Source: Atrichornis clamosus (taxonomy: Eukaryota; Chordata; Aves; Passeriformes; Menuridae). Taken from it: a stretch of DNA of 64,000 nt. Location of the stretch: assembly GCA_013400975.1 (NCBI GenBank), contig WBMZ01000185.1, positions 18,847 through 82,846 on the forward strand. The letters run 5' to 3'. Below the pieces are notes generated by a model. The model was not told the DNA's origin, made no database searches, and saw only the letters and a program-made list of their open reading frames with translations. The position numbers and the translations under genes were made by a program. Positions 50,927 to 63,860 of this stretch are shown in pieces (position 1 is the stretch's first letter; each line of letters begins with the position of its first letter).

Positions 50927-52044
50927 TGAACCTGCACAGTTAAACTAGTACCACATTTTCAAGTCTGGTTCCTGGGAAGGATGTCTCAAGTCACACAAGC
51001 CAGAGCAATTTATGGGATAAAGGAGAGGCAGTAGAACTTCTATCAACTAACAAAAGGACATGTGGTTGAGTGAGACAGAAAGAGAACAAATAAAACATCA
51101 AACTAACATGAAAGTAAAAGACATTTTGGACATTTCACATAAATGCAAATTTGAAAGCATTAATATGCCTACCATGGTGGACAGGTAGAGTCAAACTATA
51201 CCTGTGTGGATGCCAAACTGTGAGAGTATGAAAACAAGATGATGTTGGGATTAGTTATTTAACTTACATGGGATTATATGAAGTTTTGTTTTATTGTGTG
51301 TCCAGGAAAGTTGCGAGGAGTGACCATGACTTATGCAGAGTCTGGAAGAGGAGAGAGGAAAATGTGCAGAACTCACACTCCTTTATAGCAAAAAAAAATT
51401 ATAATTTTGAAGTTTTCCTTTGTAAAGAAAGAACCACCCAACAAAAAACCCCAAACATATATGGGGGGAAGGAACAAATTTACTACAAAAGTAAGTAAAT
51501 CAGATACTAACAAAAAGTTACTTCAGAGAATAATTGTCAGTATCTTCTGAACACATAAATTGTGGAATTTGTCTTACATTTTAACCAGATCCTTTACTTT
51601 TCAAAGTGTGGCAGCACATGTCATAGCTTTAATTCAGAGGAAGTGCTGAACTGATGGGCTTCCCGCAGCAGGGTGAGAGCACTCCTTCTGCCCTTTTCAC
51701 TCACCCTGGATTTGACGAAACTCAATGGTAAGGCTTTAGTATCATCAGTGTCACCAAGGATGAATATGCAAAGGTTCAGTTCTCTCTCTCGAGTGGAATG
51801 CAGTACAGCATTCCCCTTTCAAAACAGCAAGGGGAGGGATTTACAGTTAATTGCTGAGGTCACCCACGTCCAACAGCTGTGTGTTTTGATAGAGTGGTTC
51901 TGTTAAAATGTTCTACTTTCATTGCTATAATGAGCTGTGGAAATAAATCTATGGTTGGAAGAGTTTGGATCCAGCATCTGACCTTTGTACAGTACATCAA
52001 CAACCCTTGTACGTCAACAACTTTGAAACAAAATCTGGACCATC

Positions 52045-52127
52045 CCACAGATGGCCTGAGATTACAGACCAGAAATGGAGACTAGATGATCTTTAAGGTC
52101 TCTTCCAATCCAAACCGTTCTGTTATT
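52045..52127 (+). mobile_element. CR1 LINE 3' end fragment
   Basis: The sequence AGATGATCTTTAAGGTCTC followed by TTCCAATCCAAACCGTTC and TATTCTGTAA is the diagnostic 3' end of avian CR1, in plus orientation. The 5' limit is uncertain. Confidence 0.8.
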
Positions 52128-53140
52128 CTGTAAATCTCAAAGGATGCACTCTCTCTATGTTTTAAATTTGTGTCTCCCACTACGGTAGATCCACTGTCAC
52201 TGTGCACAATGACAGACAACAAGCACAGTGACAGTCGGTAGAGTCTGAAGCACTGCAAGGACGAGCCATTTGTGCTGACAGGGCTAATCAGTTTAAACAA
52301 TGGCAAAGGCATTAAAAACCACCTACCAGCACCAGGACTATTTGTTTGGTATCACAAATCTACATATCAAACAGGTAGCAACTTGGAAATAAAACAGAAG
52401 AGCCTGAACTGGGAATCTACGAGCACCTGGTATCTTGACAGCCACGTGGTATAAGGAGCAAAGGCCCATGAAGTGACTGCACTTTATTTTTGTTTAGACT
52501 CAAACTTCTTTTATTTAAAAATCAGCAACTTTTTTTAATTAAAAAAAAGGCATCAGATCCTTTAGATTTGTTTCTAGACAAATGGAAAGCAACTACTTCA
52601 GAAGAAAAGTTGACTAAGCCTCATTAAATGGGAGGTGAGGGAGTCCAAGAATAGAGCAAAAAGAATGTGAACACAGGTAGAGAGGAGACTTCACAAGAGA
52701 CACTTCTAAGAGGGGAGACAGGAAAGAAGCAGCAATTCCTCTACAAAACAATACAACAGGATAATCTGTGCTTGTGCCCTGTAAAAATAAACAACAGAAG
52801 TAGCACAAGGTTTGTCAAGAAAGACACAGAATGTGAAAAACATGGTCAAATTGCTAGCAATAAGTATAAAATCTGCAGAAGTACATAGTTATGAGAATCA
52901 GCATGGTTGAGATAGAATTATAATGCAAAAGAAAAAAGACTAGTAACAAGAAGAAATCATTATCATCAATATGTTTATTGCTTAAGAGCAAGAAAAACCT
53001 TGTGGCCCTTGTCAACACAGAGAAAAGCTGATGAGAGGTGACATCCAGAAGGCTATCATGTTTAGGACATCAGTATTCACCAAGAGGGTCAAAAGCAAGC
53101 AGTGATTGGCATAAATAATAGCAATGACAGGTAAAATTTC

Positions 53141-53194
53141 AGGAGGAAAGGGAAGGAGAGAGGGGGAGAGGGAGAGAGAGAGAGGGAGAGAGAA
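53141..53194. repeat. Purine-rich (GA/GGGA)n tract
   Basis: This is an almost unbroken run of A and G with GAGAGAGAG cores and GGGGAGAGG interruptions. Confidence 0.9.
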
Positions 53195-56100
53195 TGTGAA
53201 TGGAAGTGTGTGCATAATGGAAAAAACCCCAAGTAAACAAACCAAAGCAAACAAAAAATAACAGGTAAGAATATTCAAGACCCAGTGAGTCAGTTTCACT
53301 TCAAATTCCTGGGAAAAACAATCCAGAACAGATCAAGTAGCAGCACCTGGAAGATAATCTTAAGTAATAGCCAAAAGAGATTTGTTAAATCACATTGCTA
53401 ACTTCCTCTGACAGCCTTCCAGATAGGTAGGAGAGAAACCACAGATGTCACATCTTTCCTTTAGAAAAGCTTTGAAACTGCCTTGAGATACTTTAACAAC
53501 CAGGCTACAGATGCAGGAAGAATAAATATTAGTTCTGTATGTGAGAAACAAAGGTTAAATATATCATCATCAGGAGAGAGTAGTGATCTGGAAGGATGGA
53601 GTGAAATGTAGCACGTTATGTACAAGATACTGCCCACAGGCAGGAAACGTCTAATATGGAAATACAGGATGGGAAACAACAAGGCCTCAGACTACAGCAG
53701 GTCACAAGAGACAAATGTCATGCTGTTCTAAGAAAGACAAACATTGCCATGAGATATAAAAAAGAAGTGTTGGGAATGGAAAGCCTAAGCATAATCTGTT
53801 CAACTCAAAAAAATCCTTCTACTTTACTCTGTTTGTGTCTGAATACCTAGGAAAGATATGGGCCTACCTGAGAGGGTCCAGGGAACAGAAATGAAGAATG
53901 CAAACTAGTCTAGAAAATGCGACTTATGGGGAAGTCAAATGGACAAGCTAGTTGTTAGTTTGGGGTGGGGGGATCCACTTCAGGGGGTGATTACTTCAAA
54001 GAGAAGGGAATTGTCTCTTCAGGACAAATTCTAATGAGCTTAAAATGAGCACAGATAAGGTTCAGGTAAAACACCAGAGGGGAGGAGACAAGAACATTTA
54101 AAAAACTAAAAATGGAAGGGTAGTGAAGCACTGAAAGAGATTTCACCACGAAAAAGCTTTAAAATCAGCTGAAGCAAACACTTCATAAAAGACAGATTGC
54201 ATCTTTGGGGCAGAGACAGTTCCATGACCTCTTGAGACTGAGACCTTATGGCTGGGAGCAATGGTCGAGGAAAGCAATGGGGACAAACCAGAAGTGAAGG
54301 GAAGGAAAAGTAGTTTAGAAAGCATGGAGAGCAGGAGCACTGAAGAAGTCAAGTGTCAGGCAGGAAACTGGGAAAGATGAAAAATGAGACTGCCGTTTGC
54401 AGGGAGAGTAATTCAGAGGTGTGTTACACTTTCATGAGCAATGACTTAGGAGGCTGCACCTGAAGTCAAGAGAAAAGGCAGGCTCCTGGTGATTGCATCT
54501 ACTCTTGCTGTAGTTTTTGTTTCAATGTCTACCTTAGCAAATAATGCAGTGCAAGAAAAGCATGTCCACAGAGAGGAGAACAGTTGACACTGAAGATGCA
54601 GCACCCACATGACCCACGTTGGCATGGCAGGATTTGGATGTTTTGTTTCAACCCAGCTCTAGCCTGATCTCGTAGGCAGGACAGCCACCTGCTCATGGTT
54701 CAGTAGGTGTTAAAAGCACTCCGGAAGAACATCTTCCAGTCTTACTTCATCTGAAAGGAATCCAACTCATGTTCCCCAAGATCCCCCAGCAAAATGAATG
54801 GCGATGGATGTACTCCAAATGCAGACTCCTGAACTGAACTAATACTGTAACAGAGAGTCACCTTAAGCCAAACCAGAGGAATCCAGGGACCAACCACAGC
54901 ATCCATGTGGCAGAGACCAAAGCAGGACATGTTAGCCGTAGCAGACCAGAACAACACTGCTTTCCTCAACTATTAGATTGATATAAATGCTTTGCAGCAG
55001 CAAGCATGACTGGATTGACAGTGTTAAGTGTCTAGACACCAGCCAGTGACTGATTTGAGACAACATATTGACCATTTTAACTGACATCTGATGTGACATA
55101 TGGACATCTTTGGTAGATCTGTAAATAAACTGTAACAAACCATCACAATATTTTAACTTAGCAACTGCATTTGCTTTAAAATAACATTGCCAATAATCTG
55201 TCTTACTTTTCTTTCTTTCTCTTCTTTAAATGAGGACCAATGTCTCGGGACTTGCTGACTCATAAATTAAAACAGCAGAACCAAAACAAAGGGTCAAGCA
55301 CCCAAGTCATCAATCTTTTCCAGCTGCCGAGTCATAGAGCAGTAACCAAGACAAAGAATGTTCCAGTTTCTCCTTGCCAGTTCCTAATATCAACATATTT
55401 TCATTTCATGAACTTGCTTTTCCTAAAGAAGTGTCAAATTGTGCACATGTTTCCGTGTGTGCCTGTTTAGATTCTGAGCTGCAAGGCCATCCTCTGTTCC
55501 TTATGCTCTGTAGCTTCTGAAATATTCAGCCCCTTCACATTCCTTGTCAAGGACTGTTTTGTTTCTTACTTTGTGCACATCACGCATCCAACATGGTTCC
55601 CTGAATAATTATCCGGGATTTGACTGGATGGTTGATGATAAAATTTCTTTCAGGTCACTTCAAGTGATGCTCCTATGTAAAACAGTAAACTGATTTTTGC
55701 ACACATTGACAAGTCTGCAGTTTAATTTCTGAATAAAACCCTGAAAGTGTTATGAGACGCCTCCTTCTACCTCTATTTCAATTCTTTATAAATAAACACA
55801 TATTGCATGTTTAAAAAACCCACAAACAATCTCAACTAATATAAACAAATACAATTAAAGCGTTTGCGCAGAAATTTGAGATACCTTTTAATGCATAAGA
55901 GAAGCTACAAAAATCTGGGTTTATGCCCAGATAATTAAAAAAGGGGGAAAATGGTTGAGGGCATAAAACATAAGAATATCTTAACTGAGGATCCGAGCCA
56001 GCTCGTGTTGCAGAGCTGTGCTTGCAAGACACGCATTATTTACACATTCTGGTGAAGTACTCCACAAATTTAACATTTTAAGGCGGTTTCTGAATTTCTA

Positions 56101-58321
56101 ATGTCAGTTCACATGAAATGTGCTCAAACACCCAGATGCTATGACCAAAACCAAATGAATCATAAATTTGAAGTTAATCTGAACTGGTGAGGTTAAGTCA
56201 AGCTTCTAGTTTAAATGTATATTGCCTTGGATGTGTAAATTAACATCCAAGCAGCAAAATTTACTTTAAATTGGCTTGGACCGTAAATGAACGCTTTCCT
56301 TTTTAGTCTGCCCTCTGATTTTAATTGGGTAGAAAACTACTGTAAATATTTTCTTCTTTCTCACCCCTTCTTCCCAAGGTTTTTTATAAACAAGTGAGGT
56401 ATTGTTTAGCTGCTGTGCTCTAGACCCCACACACCCCAAAGCAAAACAGAGAAAAAGTATGTGTTCAGATTGCTACAGAGCAGGTTTTAATACATTTTTT
56501 GATCACACACCACCGAACAAGTTGCCTACCTCCAAACAAATTGAGCAGGGCAACTTATAGTGTCTTTTTAGCTTTGCTTCTGATCATCTGTAAGGAGGGA
56601 AAAGTAGGCTTGGAAACTTCGGCAAATGAACCTAAACAGATTTGCTCAGCAGTCTCCAAGTCTCTGGTCAACAGCTCTGTGCTGTTCAAAGCCCAAGTAC
56701 AAGTGCATCACTGTTCTCTCATTTAAATGTAGAATAATTCTAGGATTCATGGCAATGCCAGCTTAAACTTAGCTGTAAAGAAACCCTTTGTTTTCAAATA
56801 AATCAGTGCCTGGTTTTAGATAATTCTATAAAGAATCCTATTCATCCACTACATAACATATTAGTTAACATGAAAAGAGCACCAAACAGGCAGCCAACCT
56901 CCAAAAAATTCTGAAGAAAAGTGAAGTTAAACCAATCTATCTGGCATATGCCTTTAGAGTTACATATCGTGTGTGTGGACACACAAACAAGATGTAAAAC
57001 CTCATTGGAAACAGCACAGTTCATTCTTGATACTAACACTTTACAACAAGACAGTTGAAAATTTTGGAGCACACTGGCCACATTCTCTCACCAGAGCAAT
57101 GTAATTGCTCAGGTTCTCTGTCACTGCTGCAAGCATCACGTTATTTTCAAGGGACACAACTAAGTACAGTTTTGGGGTTCCCTGACCGAGAAACCTCATC
57201 TGTTTTCTATCAGGGCTCTGAAAACAGAAGGATGGCAAGAAATGGTTGTTAGTCCCAACAATTCCAAAGACTGCAGATATTCTCTTACCAAGGTCTGATT
57301 TGGGAGGGTGAAATTTAGATATTAAAATGCTGCTTAACCATTTCCATGCTAGTCTGAAAAATCTGGGACCTCTTTTAAAGAGCAATTGATTAAAACAAAT
57401 TATTTATTTACAAGATATTTACCATGAGTACTGGGAGATTAAATGAACACCATTATATTCATTGCTTAAATGAAACAGGAGGGGCTAGTATTTGGAAAAA
57501 AAATAAATCAGGAGGCAAATTGGATAATTGGATTCTAGACTATCAGTATCTACTATGACTCCAAATAACTCCCTTCTGTTTCACTTCTTACTCTCATAAA
57601 ACATTGCTGTATACTCTTTAATGCTACATGCTCTTTTAACTTAGCTTTTATGAAAACATACCTTTTTCTTTTTCCACCCCCACCACTTTAATATATTCAA
57701 GATGCACCACTACTAATGCAGCAAGGCAGCAGAAGTCTCCTAATTCTTTGATGCACTTGTCTTCAAGGCATTTGACAGAATGGGTACTTTTGTCAGGTAG
57801 TTTTTATTTCTGAACTGTCCTAAGTTTTCTCTGTTTTGCAGTTTTTGGCAGTATTCCAAACTTGTAGACTCAGTGCATCTTGCTTTTGCAAGGTATGGTT
57901 GAGTCCAAAGGGAGTACAGGCGTTATTTTTTTCTTTAATTACCTCCTGTCCCTCTTCTATGCTCTTCCCAGCATTAAAGCAAATTGCATTCCATAAACTG
58001 GAAATTCCACCACGGTTGAGTAAAAACATTCATTTTCTGGATGCTCAGTCCTTAGTTATTTACTAAACTTAGTATGAAACATATTTTAGGGCTTGATAGT
58101 GATCCCAGTTCATAAATATCTAACACTAAGATGTCAAACAAAAAAAAGAAGGACTAAACCCAACTATCATAATATAAACACATGGTAGCTCAGAATCCTG
58201 CAGGCCGAGTAGCCTTGCATCCTAATACATACATCCAACATTCCTGCATTTAAGCAGGACTGGAAGGGTATGGAAGGAGGTATGGAAGAGGCCAGAATAC
58301 AGACAGTCAAGGGCTGCAGCA

Positions 58322-58705
58322 CATTCTGTAGGAGATGAGTTGGAGGCAACTGGACGTCCTCAGCCTTGAGAAGAGACTTGAGGGGCACCTAGCAGCAGCC
58401 TCCCAATGTCTTTGAGAAGGTTAGCAAGACAGACACAGACTCTCTGGTGCACTGCATTGCATTGCATGAGAAGGGAATTCCCACAAGGATAACTAACCTT
58501 ATCCTTGTTATACCAGGATATAGTAGAACTGTATCCTAGGTTATACTAGGGTGTAGTTGCCTAGGGGGGCTGTGGAGCCTCTGTCTTTAGAGGTTTTCAC
58601 AACCCAGGTAGACAAAGCCCTGCGCAGCCCTGTCTGAACTCAGGGTTAACCCTGAGTTAACTCACCACCTCCCAAGGTTCATTCTAACCAGAGTAACAGA
58701 ACGAT
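58322..58705 (+). mobile_element. Degenerate CR1 LINE fragment
   Basis: Pieces line up with known CR1 text: CCTCAGCCTTGAGAAGAGAC near the start, then GGGGGGCTGTGGAGCCTCTG and GTTTTCACAACCCAGGTAGAC near the end. The order and strand are those of the CR1 3' half. The middle is diverged and contains a small GCATT triplication at about 58455-58469. Confidence 0.7.
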
Positions 58706-61700
58706 TTAAGATGTTTAGCCCTGAGCAGCACTTACCCCTTCAGCTTATCTTCCCAGCTGAATCCAGAAATGTCACTGTAATGCAATGTTATATACAACAT
58801 CATGGGACAATAATCTTCACAAGTCCCCAAACACTTATATTTTCTCATTAAAATATCAATTTGGGCACAGATTAATGATGCAAAGCCCTGAAAGAGCTGT
58901 CAAGATAGTTCCTGAAAAATAGAACTGTTTCCAGCTGGTGCCTTGTTTTAACAGCAAAGTTACAAGTTCTCAATAACTGGCACACAGTTTGCATATATTT
59001 AGATATCAGATTTTGCATTCTATATTATATTGATAAATACAAATAGTTGGGAGTGACTTCAGTTCCATGGATCTTCAATAAACACTCCATTATGAGGTAT
59101 AACTCCATGGGGCACTGCAAATTTATTCTGATGCACCTGCTACATTAGCAACATGGAGTCCAGGATCAGAGGCACAGCTTTCTTTAGTCTGATGTCTGTT
59201 CCAAAATATTTTGCAATTAACAATACAGTGCAGATTATTTTAAATAGTTCTGCTTTCTCAGTTATTTCACAACAGTGAACAAGAGATGCAGAAGTACCAT
59301 TGAAAGAAAAGTAATCCCAAGACCTGGAAGAGACAGCATCAGCAAAGCAGCATGCTGGTGTCTCATAAGGCGATGAAAACATGTCGGTCCACCTTCTCAG
59401 CAGAAGCAAAGGATCAGAAGTTGGTACCCCTTTGATTTACTCCAAGAGAAACATAACAGTCTGTAAGGCTATGCAACTTCTGCACTGGCAGTATTTTGCA
59501 ATAGTATTTGGCAAGGCACTCACCACTATTGCCAATTGCCCTCACAGTTTCAAACAAGACTGCCAAGAAGTAAGATGTGACATCTCTTTGAATAAAGGAG
59601 CTTTGAAACAAATTTAGACATCAATCTTGCTTACCCACACTCCCCCACTCCCAGGTGCTTTCTGACCAAAGAAAGGCTGTAGTTGCAAAGCAAAGCATTT
59701 CCAATATGAGGGAATAAGGAAATTCCCTCTCCTCCTCAGATGATTCTCATAGGGTGTCTGAGAAACCATAGTGAAAAGGTCACATGAAGATAGAACCTTA
59801 CTTCTTCCTTTGCTGAAGGGTAGGGAGGAAGACTCCTAACACAGAATTGGGTGAGGGAATGGAGTTACAGGTCAGGTCACAAACCCCCAAATCTGTGGTA
59901 CAGATCATGTAAAACAGCACCTAAAAACCAGAGTAATACAAAACTGGCAGGGTGACACCTATCGCCACACAGATACACTGTATGAGAGAGGTGGCCCAGG
60001 ATGGAGACTCCTATACTGGAAATGGGGCTTTCTGGAAGGAAACACTGGACACTTGCCCCACTTCAGCTTGTGAGCTTGAACTCCTAAACCAGGACTACAA
60101 ACAGCTGTCATCACCCACTTCAGAGCTCTGAGCCTGATCTTCTCCTGGGCCCAGTTTTCTCCCAGAGAAATTAGTCAAGTATTGATTCTCCCTTGAAACA
60201 TTGAGGATGCAATGGAAACACTCACCTCTGGTAAGTCTCATCATCAGCCAGCAACCACCAGATCCCAGCCCTCATCCCAGTGGGACACAAACTGCTGCTA
60301 CAGAGTCAAGGTTCTAGTGCTCCCGCATGTCAGCCTTGAGCAACCTGGTACATCTTCCATGAGATGGCCCAGGCAGAATACAAGGAGAGTAGTGTGCCCT
60401 CCCAGTCACTTCCTTCAGCCTATTGAACAGCTCCAGAGGTGAGAGAAGATGTGGGTTTGAACCCCTTAGGCACAGGGGCCAGAAGCCCCAGTTTCAACTA
60501 CCAGAACACAGTCTACTGTTTAGACAAGTCCCAGCACCTGCAGCTTTCAGGGAAAGGGGAGCACTGGCTCCTCTTCCGGCAGTGTTTTCAAAAGGAAGCC
60601 CACACAACTGCATTTCGAGACACAACCGATGCCATCAGCGCGTGTGTTTACAATGTGCTTGCCAGGTGCCCTAGTTTCTTCATCTCCTAAGGGCTTTGAT
60701 GCTCAACCACAGCAGCTCTAGATAAGGCGCTTAAGAACTTTCTGCTTAAAGAGGGAGATCCAATACATTTAAGATCCTTTCAGAGTCAGGCAGACACAGT
60801 GTTAGGTGGTTTGGAAGACTTGGGTGAATAAATTCTGTTTGAGAAACAGGAATGCTACCAGGAACCTGATTAACACATTTTAAAATGTTGTCACAGTATG
60901 CCAAAGCCCTTCAGTTCTACTTTGGAAAGTGTGTTTGCTTTGTAGGATATTTTAGCATATGGATGCTACTTAAACTAGAACAAAATGAATCTTTCAATAT
61001 AAACACTCACAGTGCTAACTTCAAATAAAAACAACATATTGCTTTACTACAGCTCAGTCTATATAAATACATACATTACTTATGGTAGTTTCTAGTTCCT
61101 TGGTCTATAGGGAAAAAAAAATCATAGCAGAATAAGTCTTCAATTACTTAGGGATGTCTAAAAATGAAGGCACAAAACCAACCAATAGTGACTTTCCTTT
61201 AGGGAAGCTCCCACTCCTTCAAAATAACATTCTTCTAAATGAAAAGTTAGACAACCAAACCAAAAAAATAATTTGCAACTGTAAATATGTGTAATCTGAG
61301 CTCTATTTCCATGCAGAAATACAGGGCATTTGTGTATTAAATGGCTTGTAGCTGTGGGACAAAAAAGCCCTAGTACTTGCATGCAAATTATAAAACTTAA
61401 ACCATCTGGAAAATGATCTGGGATATAGGCAGGATAACCCAGGAGAGAACTGATGTGTGGATGTGGCTGAAGGATCACAGCTTATTAGAAGCTTATCCTG
61501 TATGGATGGGATGGAAAATAAGATTTGACATACCCTCTTATACAGTGATGATTAACATGAACCTGCAATTAGCATGCATGGCATTATATTGACAGATGAT
61601 TTCCATCATAAACCCTAGATCCCAAGAGAGTCAAGAGATGCTTTGCATCTATTTTTATTTGCTAATACCTGGGGCATTTTATTTAATATACTTTATTTTT

Positions 61701-63340
61701 GGCCCTCAGTATACCGTACTGAAGTATCTTCTTGCTGGGTCAAGTCAGCTTTGGCAGCTTGCAGCTATTCCAGCTAGCTAGGCTGAAACAATTCTGCATA
61801 TTAAAACCCAGCAATCACTATTTTAAACACATGTCATTACAGTCAAATTATCCACCTACTTGTGGATTGACTTTAAACAAGTCAAAAAAATGAACAGAGT
61901 AGTAATTTTAAAGTGCTCACATCTTAAGGCTTGAACTACTAGCTCCCTGCAATACATTATTTTATAAGCAGAGTGGACTAGGAACAGCCCAACTAATGTC
62001 CTCCCATAGATCCTTTGAAGACTTCTATTCAAAGAGATGTGAACATCTAGCTTTGCCAGGCTTCTTAGAAAGATACCTGTCCTTAGAGAAGGAGAATGCA
62101 CACAGTGATAATAAAAAGCAACAACTTCTGAGAATGAAGATCCCCTCAGAACAACAAAACCAATGAACTACAAGTCTTGCAGCTCTCTGGATGCAGCCCA
62201 TGTATTCACCAGTCCGCATAACTTTCCTTTCCCTCAGGAAATGTTTAATCCTCTTTTAAGATTACAATAGATACTGAATTTATTAGATTAGCATGAAAGA
62301 AATTAAATGCAAGGGCTGTCAACATCTATTTTGAGTGTCCACTATAAATGTCAAGGCTATTTCAATGCTTAGAGCACATTAACAAAGAGGATGTAGCACT
62401 TACTGGAGAGAAATATAGAGATCACTAACTGGTTTTTGCTGTCAGCTAGTGCATATTACTGCTCTTCATGCAATCTCAAAAATCAAGGGAAAGAGCCTGG
62501 CAGAATTCAGATGTAAAAAGAGCTTTGCATGATCATGTAAGTCTCAGCAAGAGGAAGCCAAGGACCAATGCTCACCAAAGCACTGAGCCAAAGACATCCT
62601 GCAAATACAAAGTCATGCAGGTGAATGTTATGGGATACTCTTTCAAGCTCGACCAGTTCTCTCCCTAATGCAAATCGTCCAAGTCTGCATCAGAATTTTA
62701 CCTTCCCATAAAAGATCCGTGCAGGAAGCACCAATACTTTGCAACTCCTTTTGCACAGGAGGAGGAATCATTATTTTAATTCTCTCCCTGCCTCCAACCT
62801 TCTCTCATGCTGAAGGTGTTTAAAGCTGTAAAGAGGCAATTCCAGCCCCTCTGTGGCACAGAGACCACCAGAAAGAGGGACTGCAGACCCAAACTGCGTT
62901 TCCTGCTTTTCCTCTGCAAGGCACTAAGTAAAGCGAACCACGGTCTCCTCATTCTACTGGGGCACAGGGAGAGGACTCTGGAAAAGAGCTCTTTCACCTG
63001 CTTTAAATGGAAATGCCAAGCCATCCTCCACCTCTTAAATGTCTCCTTCCAGCATAGCTTTGCTGTCTTTCTGGAAGCAGATAGTGGAACTGACATGGAG
63101 TTTCGTGGTGTCCGCAGTTGGAACCCAGAAATCAAACCCTCCCACACCGAGCCAGCCATGCAAAATAAAGCATAGTATGTAAAACTACACATACACGCAG
63201 GAACCCATAAAAACATTAGGGCAAGAGTACTAGAAGGAGCAAGTAACACTGCTGGAGAAGGGTGGGGATTAAAAAAAAGGGGGGAAGAAAATGTGAAACA
63301 CTGAGTGACTTTACAACTTCGTTGCAAATATAATATCTAA
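58706..63340. other. Non-coding DNA between CR1 fragment and distal CpG island
   Basis: I see no supported gene. The part at 60.2-60.7 kb is somewhat GC-richer, and overlapping open frames near 62.8-63.3 kb on both strands have no recognisable family. Confidence 0.45.
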
Positions 63341-63349
63341 AATTACAGC

Positions 63350-63366
63350 GGCGGGGGTGGGGGGGA
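63350..63366 (+). other. G-rich run, potential quadruplex
   Basis: The plus strand has GGCGGGGGTGGGGGGG at the left border of the distal island, long G-runs with single-base breaks. Confidence 0.5.
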
Positions 63367-63624
63367 AGCAGAAGTTTCTCCAGGTTTGTTTGTTTATTCG
63401 CCTGCAAGCACTTTGCTCCCTGTCTGTGAGTGGATCCCTGCCGCTGGAGCCGCACGCCCACGCGGAGCAGCGCTTTCCTGCGGGAACACTTTCAGCCCCC
63501 CCGGCCCCCTCCGCAGGAGCCTGGCGAGGGCCACGCCGAACACACTCCACGGGAACGCCAGGAGTGTAGGCAAAGCACGCAGGCGTTTTCGGGATGCAAC
63601 AAAAGGGAAGCAAAACGTCCCCGG

Positions 63625-63679
63625 GTCCCGTGTCCCGAATCCCGTGTCCCGAGTCCCGTGTCCTCGAGTCCCGTGTCCC
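63625..63679. repeat. Four-copy 14-bp tandem array
   Basis: Four near-identical units of the form GTCCCGTGTCCCGA (lengths 14, 14, 15, 12) lie head to tail. The first base of unit 2 and a one-base insertion in unit 3 are the main differences. Each unit holds two CpG sites. Confidence 0.92.
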
Positions 63680-63823
63680 CGCGGCCGCTGAACCTCGGCG
63701 CCTCCGGTCGGCCCCTTTTTACCACGCCCGTGGGAGGGGGCACGGACCCCTGGACTGCTGGACCCCGCGTACCTGGCTCCCTCCGATCCTCCGACCCTCC
63801 GCCGGCCGGGGCGGGCCGGGGAT

Positions 63824-63860
63824 GTCCGTCTGTCTGTCCGTCCGTCCGTCCGTCCGTCCG
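63824..63860. repeat. (GTCC)n tetranucleotide microsatellite with GTCT variants
   Basis: About nine GTCC or GTCT units in a row occur inside the distal CpG island. Every CCGT unit adds a CpG. Confidence 0.95.

Larger units (their letters stand above)
50932..58321. other. Non-coding DNA with a CR1 tail and a GA-rich tract
   Basis: Nothing coding is supported. The recognisable items are listed separately. Confidence 0.5.
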
